This document shows, piece after piece, positions 33,767-43,100 of a stretch of 64,000 nt of DNA. Position 1 is the stretch's first letter. Each line of letters begins with the position of its first letter. The stretch is from HGM11367 sp964600435 (GTDB taxonomy: Bacteria; Bacillota; Clostridia; Christensenellales; UBA1242), in the NCBI GenBank assembly GCA_964600435.1, contig CAZRJB010000005.1:1-64000 (forward strand), given 5' to 3'. The notes under the pieces were generated by a model that saw nothing but the letters and a program-made list of their open reading frames with translations, made no database searches and was not told where the DNA came from. Both the position numbers and the translations under genes were made by a program.

Positions 33767-34141
33767 TTAATAGAATTCTCCAATTCTAACATTTTTTCTT
33801 TCACGGGCTTTTTCAATTTGTTCTGACAACAAGTTTCTAACCTTATATGGGTTTTTGATGCTTATTAAATCTAACGCTGGATTTGTTGCATCGTTTGAGT
33901 ACAAAGAAATTGTTCCAACACCAAAAATTTTTTGAAACAAAGATTGAGAAATTTTTATATCATAAACTCTATAAAGATTAATTTCATCAATATATGTTGA
34001 CAAAAAGCCGGTTTTTATATAAATTTTTTCACATTCATCACCAACAGAAAGAATGTATCTGGTGAAAGAAATTGGCATTCCTAAAATTCTTTTTTTATCT
34101 GTCCATAAAACATTGCCTTTGTTATCAATTTTGTTTTTCAT
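33767..34141 (-). CDS. PH-domain protein (bacterial PH fold)
   Basis: The 124 residues match soluble bacterial pleckstrin-homology domain proteins of Firmicutes. They open with VLWTDKKRILGMPISFTRYILS, continue with DEINLYRVYDI and the segment LFQKIFGVGTISLYSNDATNP, and end LLSEQIEKARERKNVRIGEFY. The family has no known enzymatic role. Some members bind peptides or membranes at the cell surface or in the cytoplasm. The ATG at 34141 is chosen because AAAGGAG precedes it; a frame from 34165 has none. There is no membrane segment. Confidence 0.85.
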   Translation of the reverse strand: MKNKIDNKGNVLWTDKKRILGMPISFTRYILSVGDECEKIYIKTGFLSTYIDEINLYRVYDIKISQSLFQKIFGVGTISLYSNDATNPALDLISIKNPYKVRNLLSEQIEKARERKNVRIGEFY

Positions 34142-34228
34142 AAAATCTCCTTTATTGTTAAACAATAACCCCTATTTAAGTAACATATGAGTCAAATATA
34201 CATTATAACTGAATTTTTGTCAAATTAT

Positions 34229-34257
34229 TTGTTAGTTTTATTTTTTTGTGTTATCAT
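34229..34257 (+). promoter_or_regulatory. promoter of the SHOCT-mscL operon, leaderless geometry
   Basis: TTGTTA (34229-34234) and TATCAT (34252-34257) are spaced by 17 bases. The -10 box ends six bases before the ATG at 34264 and no Shine-Dalgarno site exists. Confidence 0.55.
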
Positions 34258-34263
34258 ATAAAT

Positions 34264-35097
34264 ATGAAAAATAAAAGTATTAAATTTGCAAAAAGTTTGT
34301 TAGATGTGTTTTTAGCACTAATTTTAATTGTTGCACTGGGTGCTTTTTGTTTAACTATGTATTGTTATCTTAAATATGATGTTCAATATGCAAAATATTT
34401 ATATGTTCTTGTGGGAGTTTTTTTATTTCCTATAGAATTTATAAGTGTTAAAAACATAACGGGAATAATAATCAGAGAAGCAAACATGGGGCTTTGTCTT
34501 GGCTTGACGGGTGCAATTGTTGTTTTTGCAATTGTTGCATTTGTTCTTTCTAGCAAAATGTACAACAAATCCATTTCGGCAAAAAAAAGAAAGGTTTATG
34601 GCATAATTGAATGCATGCTGGTTTTTGTTTTACTCAGTTATTTTGCTGTTTCCGCAGTTTTGATGTTGGCAAATTTCTCAACGTTTGAAAACGGAATGAA
34701 CGGGCAATCGCCAGAAATCATAAAAGAACTAACTCTTTTAATTGGAGCAAATGCCGTTGTTTTGAAAGAAGTTATTGTTGCATGTGCGGGAATTTTCATT
34801 TTGCTATTTGCCTTGATTGTTTTTATTGTTGGCATGTCGCACAAATCAACAAAAACAAAAATTTATTCAAGCATAAATTTTTATTCTGCAGAATATGAAC
34901 CAACAGAAGAAGAAAAGACTGTTGTTCAAGAAGAAAAAGTCAAAGTTTCGGCAGATATTCCAGAAAAAAATCAAAAAGCAAAAGACTTAATTAAAAAAAT
35001 CATGCAACTAGAAGAATTAAAAAAAGCAGGCAAAATTAGCGCTGTGGACTACACTCGCCTGCGTCAAAAAGCAATAAGGAGATATAAAGACCAATGA
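34264..35097 (+). CDS. four-helix membrane protein with C-terminal SHOCT domain
   Basis: The 277 residues have four hydrophobic segments (about 12-36, 45-62, 72-95 and 110-135) and a fifth near 175-200. A charged linker and the C-terminal SHOCT motif follow (AKDLIKKIMQLEELKKAGKISAVDYTRLRQKAI, about 240-272). SHOCT is a short helical pair often found at the end of membrane or PH-like proteins and thought to aid oligomerisation. The ATG at 34264 is preferred to a TTG at 34246 because the promoter geometry places transcription at that ATG. The stop overlaps the mscL start (ATGA), so the two are coupled. Confidence 0.78.
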   Translation: MKNKSIKFAKSLLDVFLALILIVALGAFCLTMYCYLKYDVQYAKYLYVLVGVFLFPIEFISVKNITGIIIREANMGLCLGLTGAIVVFAIVAFVLSSKMYNKSISAKKRKVYGIIECMLVFVLLSYFAVSAVLMLANFSTFENGMNGQSPEIIKELTLLIGANAVVLKEVIVACAGIFILLFALIVFIVGMSHKSTKTKIYSSINFYSAEYEPTEEEKTVVQEEKVKVSADIPEKNQKAKDLIKKIMQLEELKKAGKISAVDYTRLRQKAIRRYKDQ

Positions 35098-35729
35098 AAA
35101 AGTTTTTTCAAGATTTTAAAAAGTTTATTAGCAAGGGCAATGTTATAGATTTGGCTGTTGGTGTTATCATAGGCAATGCCTTTTCAGCAATTGTAACTGC
35201 CTTAACAAACAAAATTATTATGCCATTAATCAACTGGGTGTTGTCTTTTGGTGGCGCAGAAGAAGGGCTTGCTTCGGCATTTACTTTTTTAAAAAAGGCA
35301 ACCAATGCCGATGGTTCAATTGACCTTTCCAACAGCATATACATAGATTGGGGTTCATTTATTACCGCTGTTTTAAATTTCTTTATTATTGCCCTAACTT
35401 TGTTTATCATTTTAAAAGTTGCCATGAAAAGCAATGAATTGTTTAAACAAGCAAGAGAACGTGCTTTAGAAGAATATGAAAAAAATTCAATCACAAAAGC
35501 AGATAAAAAAGAACTTAAAAAACGAGGCATTTCTTTAAAAGACAAAAAAGCCGTAAAACAATATTTAACAGAAAAACACGAAAAAGAATTGGTTAAAAAG
35601 CAAGAAGAAGAAACTCTTAAAAAACAACAAGAAGAAGAAAAACTTAAAAATTCAACTGAATACATTTTAAAAGACATAAGAAATTTGTTGTCAAAAACAA
35701 TCAACACAGAAGAAGACAAACCAATTTAA
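35094..35729 (+). CDS. mscL: large-conductance mechanosensitive channel with long C-terminal extension
   Basis: MscL opens under membrane tension to release solutes during hypo-osmotic shock. The N-terminus FFQDFKKFISKGNVIDLAVGVIIGNAFSAIVTALTNKIIMPLI is the classic first helix and gate. The second helix lies at about 83-104 (FITAVLNFFIIALTLFIILK). Typical MscL has about 130-150 residues. This one has 211 because roughly 90 residues of K/E-rich helix are added at the cytoplasmic end, before a last segment EYILKDIRNLLS that resembles the normal C-terminal bundle (EVLLxEIRDLL). So the extension is an insertion ahead of the bundle. AAGGAG lies inside the preceding gene, and ATGA overlap couples them. 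Confidence 0.93.
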   Translation: MKKFFQDFKKFISKGNVIDLAVGVIIGNAFSAIVTALTNKIIMPLINWVLSFGGAEEGLASAFTFLKKATNADGSIDLSNSIYIDWGSFITAVLNFFIIALTLFIILKVAMKSNELFKQARERALEEYEKNSITKADKKELKKRGISLKDKKAVKQYLTEKHEKELVKKQEEETLKKQQEEEKLKNSTEYILKDIRNLLSKTINTEEDKPI

Positions 35730-35749
35730 CATAATTCATTTAAAAAATT

Positions 35750-35784
35750 AGAAATATGACAAAACAAGTCATGTTTCTTTTTTA
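35750..35784 (+). terminator. terminator after mscL
   Basis: AGAAATATGAC (35750-35760) pairs with GTCATGTTTCT (35768-35778) around AAAACAA, and six T follow. Confidence 0.8.
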
Positions 35785-35832
35785 ATATTTTTTCTTGTTA
35801 AATATATACTTTTTGTCAAAAGGAAGGGCATT

Positions 35833-38139
35833 ATGTTGCAAGAAAATCGTTTTTTTCAAGGGAATTTGTTTAAATTTTTAAAATATTTACTCTTTTTTGG
35901 TTTGTTTTTTGTTGCCGACATTGCAAAAATTGGAGGGTTGTTTAATCCGTTCACGTTTGGAATTTTTTTTGCTTTGTTGTGGTGCAATCAAAATGTTTTT
36001 GTGCTTGGAATTGAATTTTTGGTTGCAGGGTTTTTGTCTTCTTTTTCATATTATGTGCTTATTGAAAATGCAATTTTTATGATTATTGTTTTAATCATTT
36101 ATGGCATTCATTACAAAATAAAAAAACCAATAAAGCATTTAAACATAATCATTTATGGTTTAATTGCAAACATTCCAAAATTGTTTATTGAAATATATTA
36201 TTTAAAATCGAACATATATGTTTTGTTTGTGGAGTTGGTTTTTGGGCTGTTATATGCATTTTCAACCATGAAGTTCTTTGAAAGTTTGTGTGTTAGAGGA
36301 GTTGGTGGAAAACTAACTGTTTTAGAGCAAATTTGTGCATTTGTGTTTGGAATGAGCATTTTTTGTGGGCTTGCCAGCGTTTCGTTTTATAACATGGACA
36401 TGGTTAAGTTGTTTGGGGCTATTCTAATTTTGTTTTTTGGTTACGTGTCCAATGTTCAAATCACAGTGCTTGCTTCACTTTCTGTTGGTGTGGGCAGTAT
36501 GTTGTTAAATAATAATCCTACATATTTGTGCGTTTGTGTGATATATTGCTTGGCAGTTTGTGCATTTAGAACAAAAAACAAATATATATCTTGTGTTGCA
36601 CTTTTGGTGGCAGAAGCAATTTGTGGGCTATATTTTAATTTTTATGTTGAGTTTAATGTTTGGTGCATATTGCCACTTATTGTTGCTTTGGTTGCGTTTG
36701 TGGTTTTTCCAACAAAAATATTGGATGGCTACAACAGCCAATTTCAAGAAACATTGTGTTCTTTAACGCAAGGGAGTGTTATAAATCGAAACCGAGAATT
36801 GCTTTATAGAAGGCTAACCGAACTCTCAGATGTTTTTGCGGAGATGAATAAGGTTTTTAGGGGAATGATAACCGGTGGTGTGGTTAACAGCAGTTCTAAG
36901 CAATTGGTGTATAACGAATTAAAAATTAAGGCATGTTCAAATTGTCCAAACAAAAACAAATGTTACAGAATAAACGAAACAGAAACAACGTCAAACTTGC
37001 AAAAAATGATTGAAATAGGGTTTGATAAAGGCAAAATTAACTTGTTGGATGTTCCAACCTTATTTGCGGGCAAATGTGACAGATTAAACTTGTTGGTTTC
37101 AACCATAAATGACTTAATTAATCAATACAAAAACTATGCGGGATTGGTTAACAATATTGACGCAAGCAAGGTTTTGTTGGCAGAACAGTTGTATGGTGTT
37201 TCTAACATAATGAAAGATTTAAGTTTGGAAGTTAATGCGGGTGTTAATTTTGAAAAAGGAAAAGAGAAAAAAATTATTGATGAGTTAACATACAACAACA
37301 TAATTTGTTCCGATGCTCTTGTTTTTGAAGACAGAAATCAAATTATGTCGGTTACTCTTGCTGTTAGAAAAGAAGACCGTTTAAAGGCAAGTGTTTCAAG
37401 AGTTGTTAGCAAGGTTTGTGGCTTAAAAATGGAAGTAAGCGACGAAACAAGCAGTTCACGTGCTGGCTGGCAAATTTTAACATTAAAATCTGCTCCAAAA
37501 TTTGATTGCATTTTTGGTGTTGCAACAAAAACCAAAACAGGGTCACTTGTTAGTGGAGATGCATATTCAATAATAAAAATTAACGATGGAAAATACTTGT
37601 TTGCTCTTTGCGATGGAATGGGTAGTGGCTTAAAGGCAGAGCAAACAAGCAGCACCGCAATTGGGCTTTTAGAAAACTTTTATAAGGCTGGGTTTGATAA
37701 AGAAATTATTCTTTCAAGTGTTAACAAACTTTTAAGTTTGGGCGGAGAAGATGTTTTTTCTGCATTAGACTTATGCATAATTGATGTTCGTGGAGGGACG
37801 GGCGACTTTATAAAAATGGGCGCCCCCGAAAGTTTTGTAAAACACAAAGAAACAACGTCAGTTGTTCAAATTGGTGCATTGCCTTTGGGAATAATTCAAA
37901 ATGCCGAATCAAAAAACGAACAGGTGTTTTTAACCAGTGGTGATAAAATTATTATGATGACCGATGGAATTGCCGACGGCTTTAAAAGCACAGAAGTTTT
38001 GCAAGATTACATCAACAACATTGCAACAAACAATCCGCAAGAAATTGCAAATGAAATATTGAACAAGGTTGTTGCTCAAAACAAAAATATTGCAAAAGAT
38101 GATATGACGGTTATTGTTGCCAAGGTTTTTGAAAGATAA
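35833..38139 (+). CDS. spoIIE: stage II sporulation protein E, PP2C-type phosphatase
   Basis: SpoIIE localises to the asymmetric septum and dephosphorylates SpoIIAA to release sigma-F. The 768 residues consist of about ten membrane helices (about 15-300), a central regulatory region with paired cysteines (KACSNCPNKNKCYR), and a C-terminal PP2C domain (about 560-768). The metal-binding acidic residues appear in SGDAYSIIKI, ALCDGMGSG and DGIADGF. The order and length match clostridial SpoIIE (B. subtilis 827). AAAGGAAGGG precedes the ATG. It is followed by sipL 86 bases downstream, so the unit is sporulation-related. Confidence 0.94.
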   Translation: MLQENRFFQGNLFKFLKYLLFFGLFFVADIAKIGGLFNPFTFGIFFALLWCNQNVFVLGIEFLVAGFLSSFSYYVLIENAIFMIIVLIIYGIHYKIKKPIKHLNIIIYGLIANIPKLFIEIYYLKSNIYVLFVELVFGLLYAFSTMKFFESLCVRGVGGKLTVLEQICAFVFGMSIFCGLASVSFYNMDMVKLFGAILILFFGYVSNVQITVLASLSVGVGSMLLNNNPTYLCVCVIYCLAVCAFRTKNKYISCVALLVAEAICGLYFNFYVEFNVWCILPLIVALVAFVVFPTKILDGYNSQFQETLCSLTQGSVINRNRELLYRRLTELSDVFAEMNKVFRGMITGGVVNSSSKQLVYNELKIKACSNCPNKNKCYRINETETTSNLQKMIEIGFDKGKINLLDVPTLFAGKCDRLNLLVSTINDLINQYKNYAGLVNNIDASKVLLAEQLYGVSNIMKDLSLEVNAGVNFEKGKEKKIIDELTYNNIICSDALVFEDRNQIMSVTLAVRKEDRLKASVSRVVSKVCGLKMEVSDETSSSRAGWQILTLKSAPKFDCIFGVATKTKTGSLVSGDAYSIIKINDGKYLFALCDGMGSGLKAEQTSSTAIGLLENFYKAGFDKEIILSSVNKLLSLGGEDVFSALDLCIIDVRGGTGDFIKMGAPESFVKHKETTSVVQIGALPLGIIQNAESKNEQVFLTSGDKIIMMTDGIADGFKSTEVLQDYINNIATNNPQEIANEILNKVVAQNKNIAKDDMTVIVAKVFER

Positions 38140-38225
38140 ACTTTTAGAAAAGTTGCATAATTTAAAACAATTTAAGTCATAATTTGGAGTTTGCAAAAAT
38201 ACAATATTTTAACAGTGGAGGTTTT

Positions 38226-39764
38226 ATGGAAAATATTTACGAAAAAATATCCGTTTTAAACAAGCAAAAACTTGCAAGTGAACAAATGGCTTTAGAAAAC
38301 AACATTTTAATAAATGGCGAAGATGAAGCGCAAAAAGTTTTATCGGTTAGTGCAAAAGTGGACATTGTTAGTCCAATGGAAACATTAAATGGCGAGTGCA
38401 ATGTTGCCGGAAATGTTGTTGTTAATGTTGTTTATGTATGTGAAAATGGTAACATTAACAATCAAGTGGCTGTTAGTCCGTTTGCTTATAAGTTGACAAA
38501 TGAAAATATTGATTCAAATTCAAAACTAAATGTTCAAGCAAATGTTATAGACACTCAAATTGATAAATTACAAAACAATCAAATTAAAGTTATAACAACC
38601 CTAAATTTTGATTCAGTTGTTGTAAAAAACGTAGAGTTTGATTATTTAAAAGAGTCACAAAATGGCACATATGTTAAACAATTAGAGCAAGAAATTGTTT
38701 CTTTTGACAGGCAAAATTGTGATAAGTTTCAAGAAAACTTGCAAACAAGTGTTAGAGATGGTGTTAAAAAAGTTTTGATGACAAATGTGGATTACGTTAT
38801 TAAAGATTGGACAATTGGAACAAATTTTGTTTCAATTGAAGGCGAACTATATGCAAAAGTGTTGTATGCAAACAATCAAGAGATTTCTGAGTTGCAAACA
38901 ATAACCATTTCGAAAAATTTTAAGCAAGAAATTGAAGCCGAAGGTTTAAACAAAGATGCAGACCTAGATGTGTTTGCGCATGTTATAAACGAAGCACTAG
39001 AAGTTGAACTTGAAGAAAAAGACGGCGAAACTGTTATTGATGTTAATGTTCCAATAATGATTTGCTATAATGTTTATGTTTGCAACAAAATGTTGTCTAC
39101 TGTTGATATTTATTCAACCGAAGATGTTTTGTCGGTGGAACAAAATGATTGTTTAACATACAAAAATTTAAAACCAGAAGTTATAGAGGAAAAAATCGAA
39201 GGCAATGTTGTTTTAACCGATAACGATGCAAGAGTAGATAAATATTTGGCAACAACCAATGTTTGCAATTCAATTAGCAACTGCTATGTTTCCGACGATA
39301 CTCTTTTTGTGGAAGGGGTTGTGAGCGCAAATGTTGTTTATTTAAACGACGAACTTGGAACAATTCAGTCTGTTGAAATTCAAATTCCATATGTTTTAGA
39401 TAAAAAAGTGAATTTTTCTAGTGATGTTATTTTGGAGCCATTTGTAAGTTTGTGTGATGTTGATGTGATGGTTAAACGTGGCAGAGAAATATATTTTGAT
39501 GCAAAAGCAAAAGCATACATAAATGTAACAGCAAAAGAAAATGTGTGCATGATAACAAAGGCGGAAACAATTGGAAAACTTCCAGAAAGAGATAGCGCTT
39601 TGGAAATATATTTTGCAAAATCTGGGCAAAGTTTTTGGGATATTGCAAAAAGTTTAAAAATTCCAAGTGAAACAATTGCAAATCAAAATCCAATGCTTGC
39701 GGACCCACTTGAAAAAGACGAAAATATTGCAATTTATTTTCAAAAACAAAAAATAAACAACTAA
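38226..39764 (+). CDS. sipL: SipL-like spore morphogenesis protein (DUF3794 repeats plus LysM)
   Basis: The 512-residue protein has three DUF3794 repeats, recognisable from recurring segments such as GECNVAGNVVVNVVYVCENG, SIEGELYAKVLYANNQE and VEGVVSANVVYLNDELG. A C-terminal LysM domain (about 455-505) contains IYFAKSGQSFWDIAKSLKIP. This architecture and length match C. difficile SipL (about 520 residues), which binds SpoIVA and helps encase the spore in coat. The start at 38226 is set by GTGGAGG. A frame from 38184 lacks a ribosome site. The gene follows spoIIE directly, which fits a sporulation role. A related function for DUF3794-LysM proteins outside sporulation cannot be excluded. Confidence 0.85.
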   Translation: MENIYEKISVLNKQKLASEQMALENNILINGEDEAQKVLSVSAKVDIVSPMETLNGECNVAGNVVVNVVYVCENGNINNQVAVSPFAYKLTNENIDSNSKLNVQANVIDTQIDKLQNNQIKVITTLNFDSVVVKNVEFDYLKESQNGTYVKQLEQEIVSFDRQNCDKFQENLQTSVRDGVKKVLMTNVDYVIKDWTIGTNFVSIEGELYAKVLYANNQEISELQTITISKNFKQEIEAEGLNKDADLDVFAHVINEALEVELEEKDGETVIDVNVPIMICYNVYVCNKMLSTVDIYSTEDVLSVEQNDCLTYKNLKPEVIEEKIEGNVVLTDNDARVDKYLATTNVCNSISNCYVSDDTLFVEGVVSANVVYLNDELGTIQSVEIQIPYVLDKKVNFSSDVILEPFVSLCDVDVMVKRGREIYFDAKAKAYINVTAKENVCMITKAETIGKLPERDSALEIYFAKSGQSFWDIAKSLKIPSETIANQNPMLADPLEKDENIAIYFQKQKINN

Positions 39765-39846
39765 AACAGAAGTATTTCACTCAAATTGAAGCAAAAAAAA
39801 CGACATAATAAGTTTTTGCTTAAATGCAAAAATGTTTAAATTATAC

Positions 39847-39928
39847 AAAAAAATAAGGCAAAAAATGTTTGTTTTATTTCTAACCAATAAGGTTAAAAAT
39901 AAAATTAAATAATTTTGCCCTATTTTTT
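39847..39928 (+). terminator. terminator after sipL
   Basis: AAATA-GGCAAAA (about 39850-39863) pairs with TTTTGCC-TATTT (about 39913-39925), with an inner AACC/GGTT stem and a T run after it. The remaining spacer 39929-40065 is A/T-rich and empty. Confidence 0.6.
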
Positions 39929-40065
39929 ATATGATTGTCTTTTTTAACACTGGGTTTTATCTAAAAATATACATATATTTATTTTTGTAATGTTTTATAA
40001 TTTTTTATTTATATTTTATATTTTATTAAATTGTTTAATTTTAATTCGATTTTATTTGATAAATG

Positions 40066-40096
40066 TTTACAAAAAGTGTTAAAATATTTTTATAAA
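40066..40096 (+). promoter_or_regulatory. possible promoter of the giant lipoprotein gene
   Basis: TTTACA (40066-40071) is followed by TATAAA (40091-40096) at 19 bases or TTTATA (40089-40094) at 17 bases. The start codon at 40118 lies about 22 bases further on, with a weak GGGG ribosome site. Confidence 0.5.
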
Positions 40097-40117
40097 CTAA
40101 AGAACACTGGGGTTTTT

Positions 40118-43100
40118 ATGAAAAAAAGATGTTTTAAGTTGAGTTTGGTTGCTTTTGCATTGTTTATAAGTGCATTTTTTATGTCGGCATGCAAAAGTAT
40201 AACGCCAAAAGTGGTTTTTAACGAATCTCAATTTGTTATGGGAACAAACCATGAGTTAAGTTTGGAAAACTTTGTGTCGTTAGAAAACATAAGCATTGGC
40301 AATGTAAAATTTTCAAGCAGCAATCCAAACATTGTTGCAGTTTCTCCAAGGCAAACTTTAATTTCGGGCGAGGCTGAGGGTTCGGCAATAATCACTGCAA
40401 ATGGTTTTGAAGGTTTTGTTGAAATCACGGTTAGTGGTTCTTCGCTTTCATTTTCTTCACCATCAAACCTACATTTTAATCAAGACACAGGCTGTTTGGA
40501 ATGGGACAATGTTTATGTTGGCAAATTTGTTGCAAATCAATATAAACTTACCATAATCAAAAATTCAGAACCCCCACAAGAAATAATTGTTAACACAAAC
40601 TCGTTTAAGTTAAACGAAGTTGGAAATTTTAAGGTTAAAGTTGCTTGCATGGCTCGTAGTGGAATAAATGAATCTGAACCAAGCAATGAGTTTTTGTTTT
40701 CTAAACTTGAAGCGCCTGGCAATTTAAAATATAATTCAAACAACAATGTTTTATCGTGGGACAAAAACGGAAATAATCAATTTGTTGTAAAAAAAGATGG
40801 TGTTGTTAGCAACATTATTGAAAACAATTTTATAACACTAGACTTGTCAGAAGAAAAAGTTCACACCATTTCTGTTTTGTCTATATCTGAAGAACGCAAT
40901 GCGTTTGGTTCACAAAGCGAAACTTTAACATTAACTCGCTTAAAAACTCCACAAATAAGCATAAAAAACAACACAATTGAATGGGTAGATGAGCAAACTG
41001 GTGTAAGTTCATATGTTTTAAGTTTGTACAAAGTTACAGATTCATCAGAAACCTTTGTTAAAAGTCAAACAATTCCACACAACGGCACAAACTATTCATA
41101 TAGTTTTGGCGGTTTAGATTTTGGCACATATAATGTTAAGGTTTATGCTTGTGGCGACAATGTTGAAACATTCAATCAAAACAATCACTATTTAAACAGC
41201 GCTGTTTCAAGCACTGGAGAAATAACCAAACTAAAAGAACAAACAATTGTTTTTGATAAAGAATTAAAACAAATTTCGGTTGTTGATTTTTCTGCAAACC
41301 AGTCTTTGGTGCTAATTGTAAAACATGGCGAAAATCAACCAGAAGAAATAGATATTTCTCAAAATGGCAAGCATGTGTACAATTTTACAGAATCAGGAGA
41401 CTATTCTTTTACTGTTGTAAACAAAGCAAAAAATAACACAGAAATTGATTCAAACTCAAGCAATCAAATTATTGTTAAACAATTGCCAAAACTAAGCAAT
41501 TTACAACAATCAACAACCCTAAGTGGCAAATATGCATTGTCGGGAATCAGGTTGTTGGATGGTGCAACCTCTTATAAAGTTGAAAAGTTTTTTGGTAACT
41601 CCAAAATTGAATTAAATCAACTTTCAAACGGAGAGTTTGGTTTTGTAAATGAGTTGTTTGGTCAAGCAGGTAACTACGAGATTGTTGTTTCACTTTTTGG
41701 GTCAGATTCAGAAAATAAATATGTTTTAAGCAGTCAATCATGTTTGAATGTTAAAAAGTTAAACAAAGTAATTTTGTCAAACAATGAGTCAAACAAACAA
41801 ATAACTTGGCAAAACTCTGAAACTTTAAACAATTTACAATATTTGTGTGTTTTGTCTGGGCAATCAGAAAAAACAGAAACCACTTCAAATTTATATTTTG
41901 ATTATTCAAATCTTGCTGCTGGGCAATATAACCTAACAGTTGCAACAAGGTTAGAAAGTTTAGAAGATGTTTTATATATAGATAGTGACAACAGCGAACA
42001 AATCACATTTGAAATAGAAAAACAAATCACTTCACCACAACTTAGCATAACAAAAAAGCAAGGCAAGCATTTTCTTGTTGTAACCCCATCAGAAAACGCT
42101 AATTTGTATACCATTTCTGTTAACAATATTCAAATTGAATCAAAAAACCATAACTCTTTAGAAAACATTGAAATTGATATAGATAGCATTTTGGCACAAG
42201 CAGGAACGGGTGAAAACAATTTAACATACAACTTTGAAGTTTATGCAGAAAACACAGACAATGCATACAACACAAAAAGTGAAGTAGCAACCATAAAAGC
42301 ACAAAAAATTGTTGCACCAACAACATTTAGTGTTTCTGCAACAGAAGAAATTTCAACAACAAAACCTGAATCTTTTATCAATTTTGAAGTTTTGATTGAT
42401 GAAGAAAAAACAAACAAGATTTCTGATGTTGAAAACAAATCTGAATATCAAATAAAAATTAAATATGTTTCAGACATGCAAAACCATAACGAAACATTCT
42501 ATATAGACAGTGATTATTCAATGTTTAAACTAACAAGAATGCCAATTCAAATTGAGCAAAACGGTTTGGTTTTTGCTTCAAAAGCAGAAGAAACAACACA
42601 AACACACACAAGCATTGCAAAAATAACACAAAATCTACCTTATTCAAACATTATTATAAGTTCTTGTGAACAGGTTGGTTTTGAAACAGAATTCCAACAA
42701 AATAGTTTATATGATTTTGAAAATGGATTTAAGTTATCTTTCAGACATGAATTTGTTATAGACAATGCAGAAATTGACGGCACATACAAAAATGGCGTTT
42801 TTGCTAGTGCAAACAATTCTTACTACATTTCAGGTGAATCAAGTTATGTAACAATAAAACTTGCAAATCAACAACTAAACACTCAAATTGTTGAAGCGGA
42901 TAACAAACTTCAAGTTTCTTGGGAAGATAAAGAAAATGCTTCATATTCATTTGATAGCATGTTTATTAAAAACGAAACAAAATCAAATCAAACACACACA
43001 AGCGGTCACAATTCTGCAGAAGTTGACTTAACAGATTCTGACCTTTTGCAGGGCAGTTTGGTTATGGCAATAAGCGAAACAATTTCAAACCAAAAAACAA

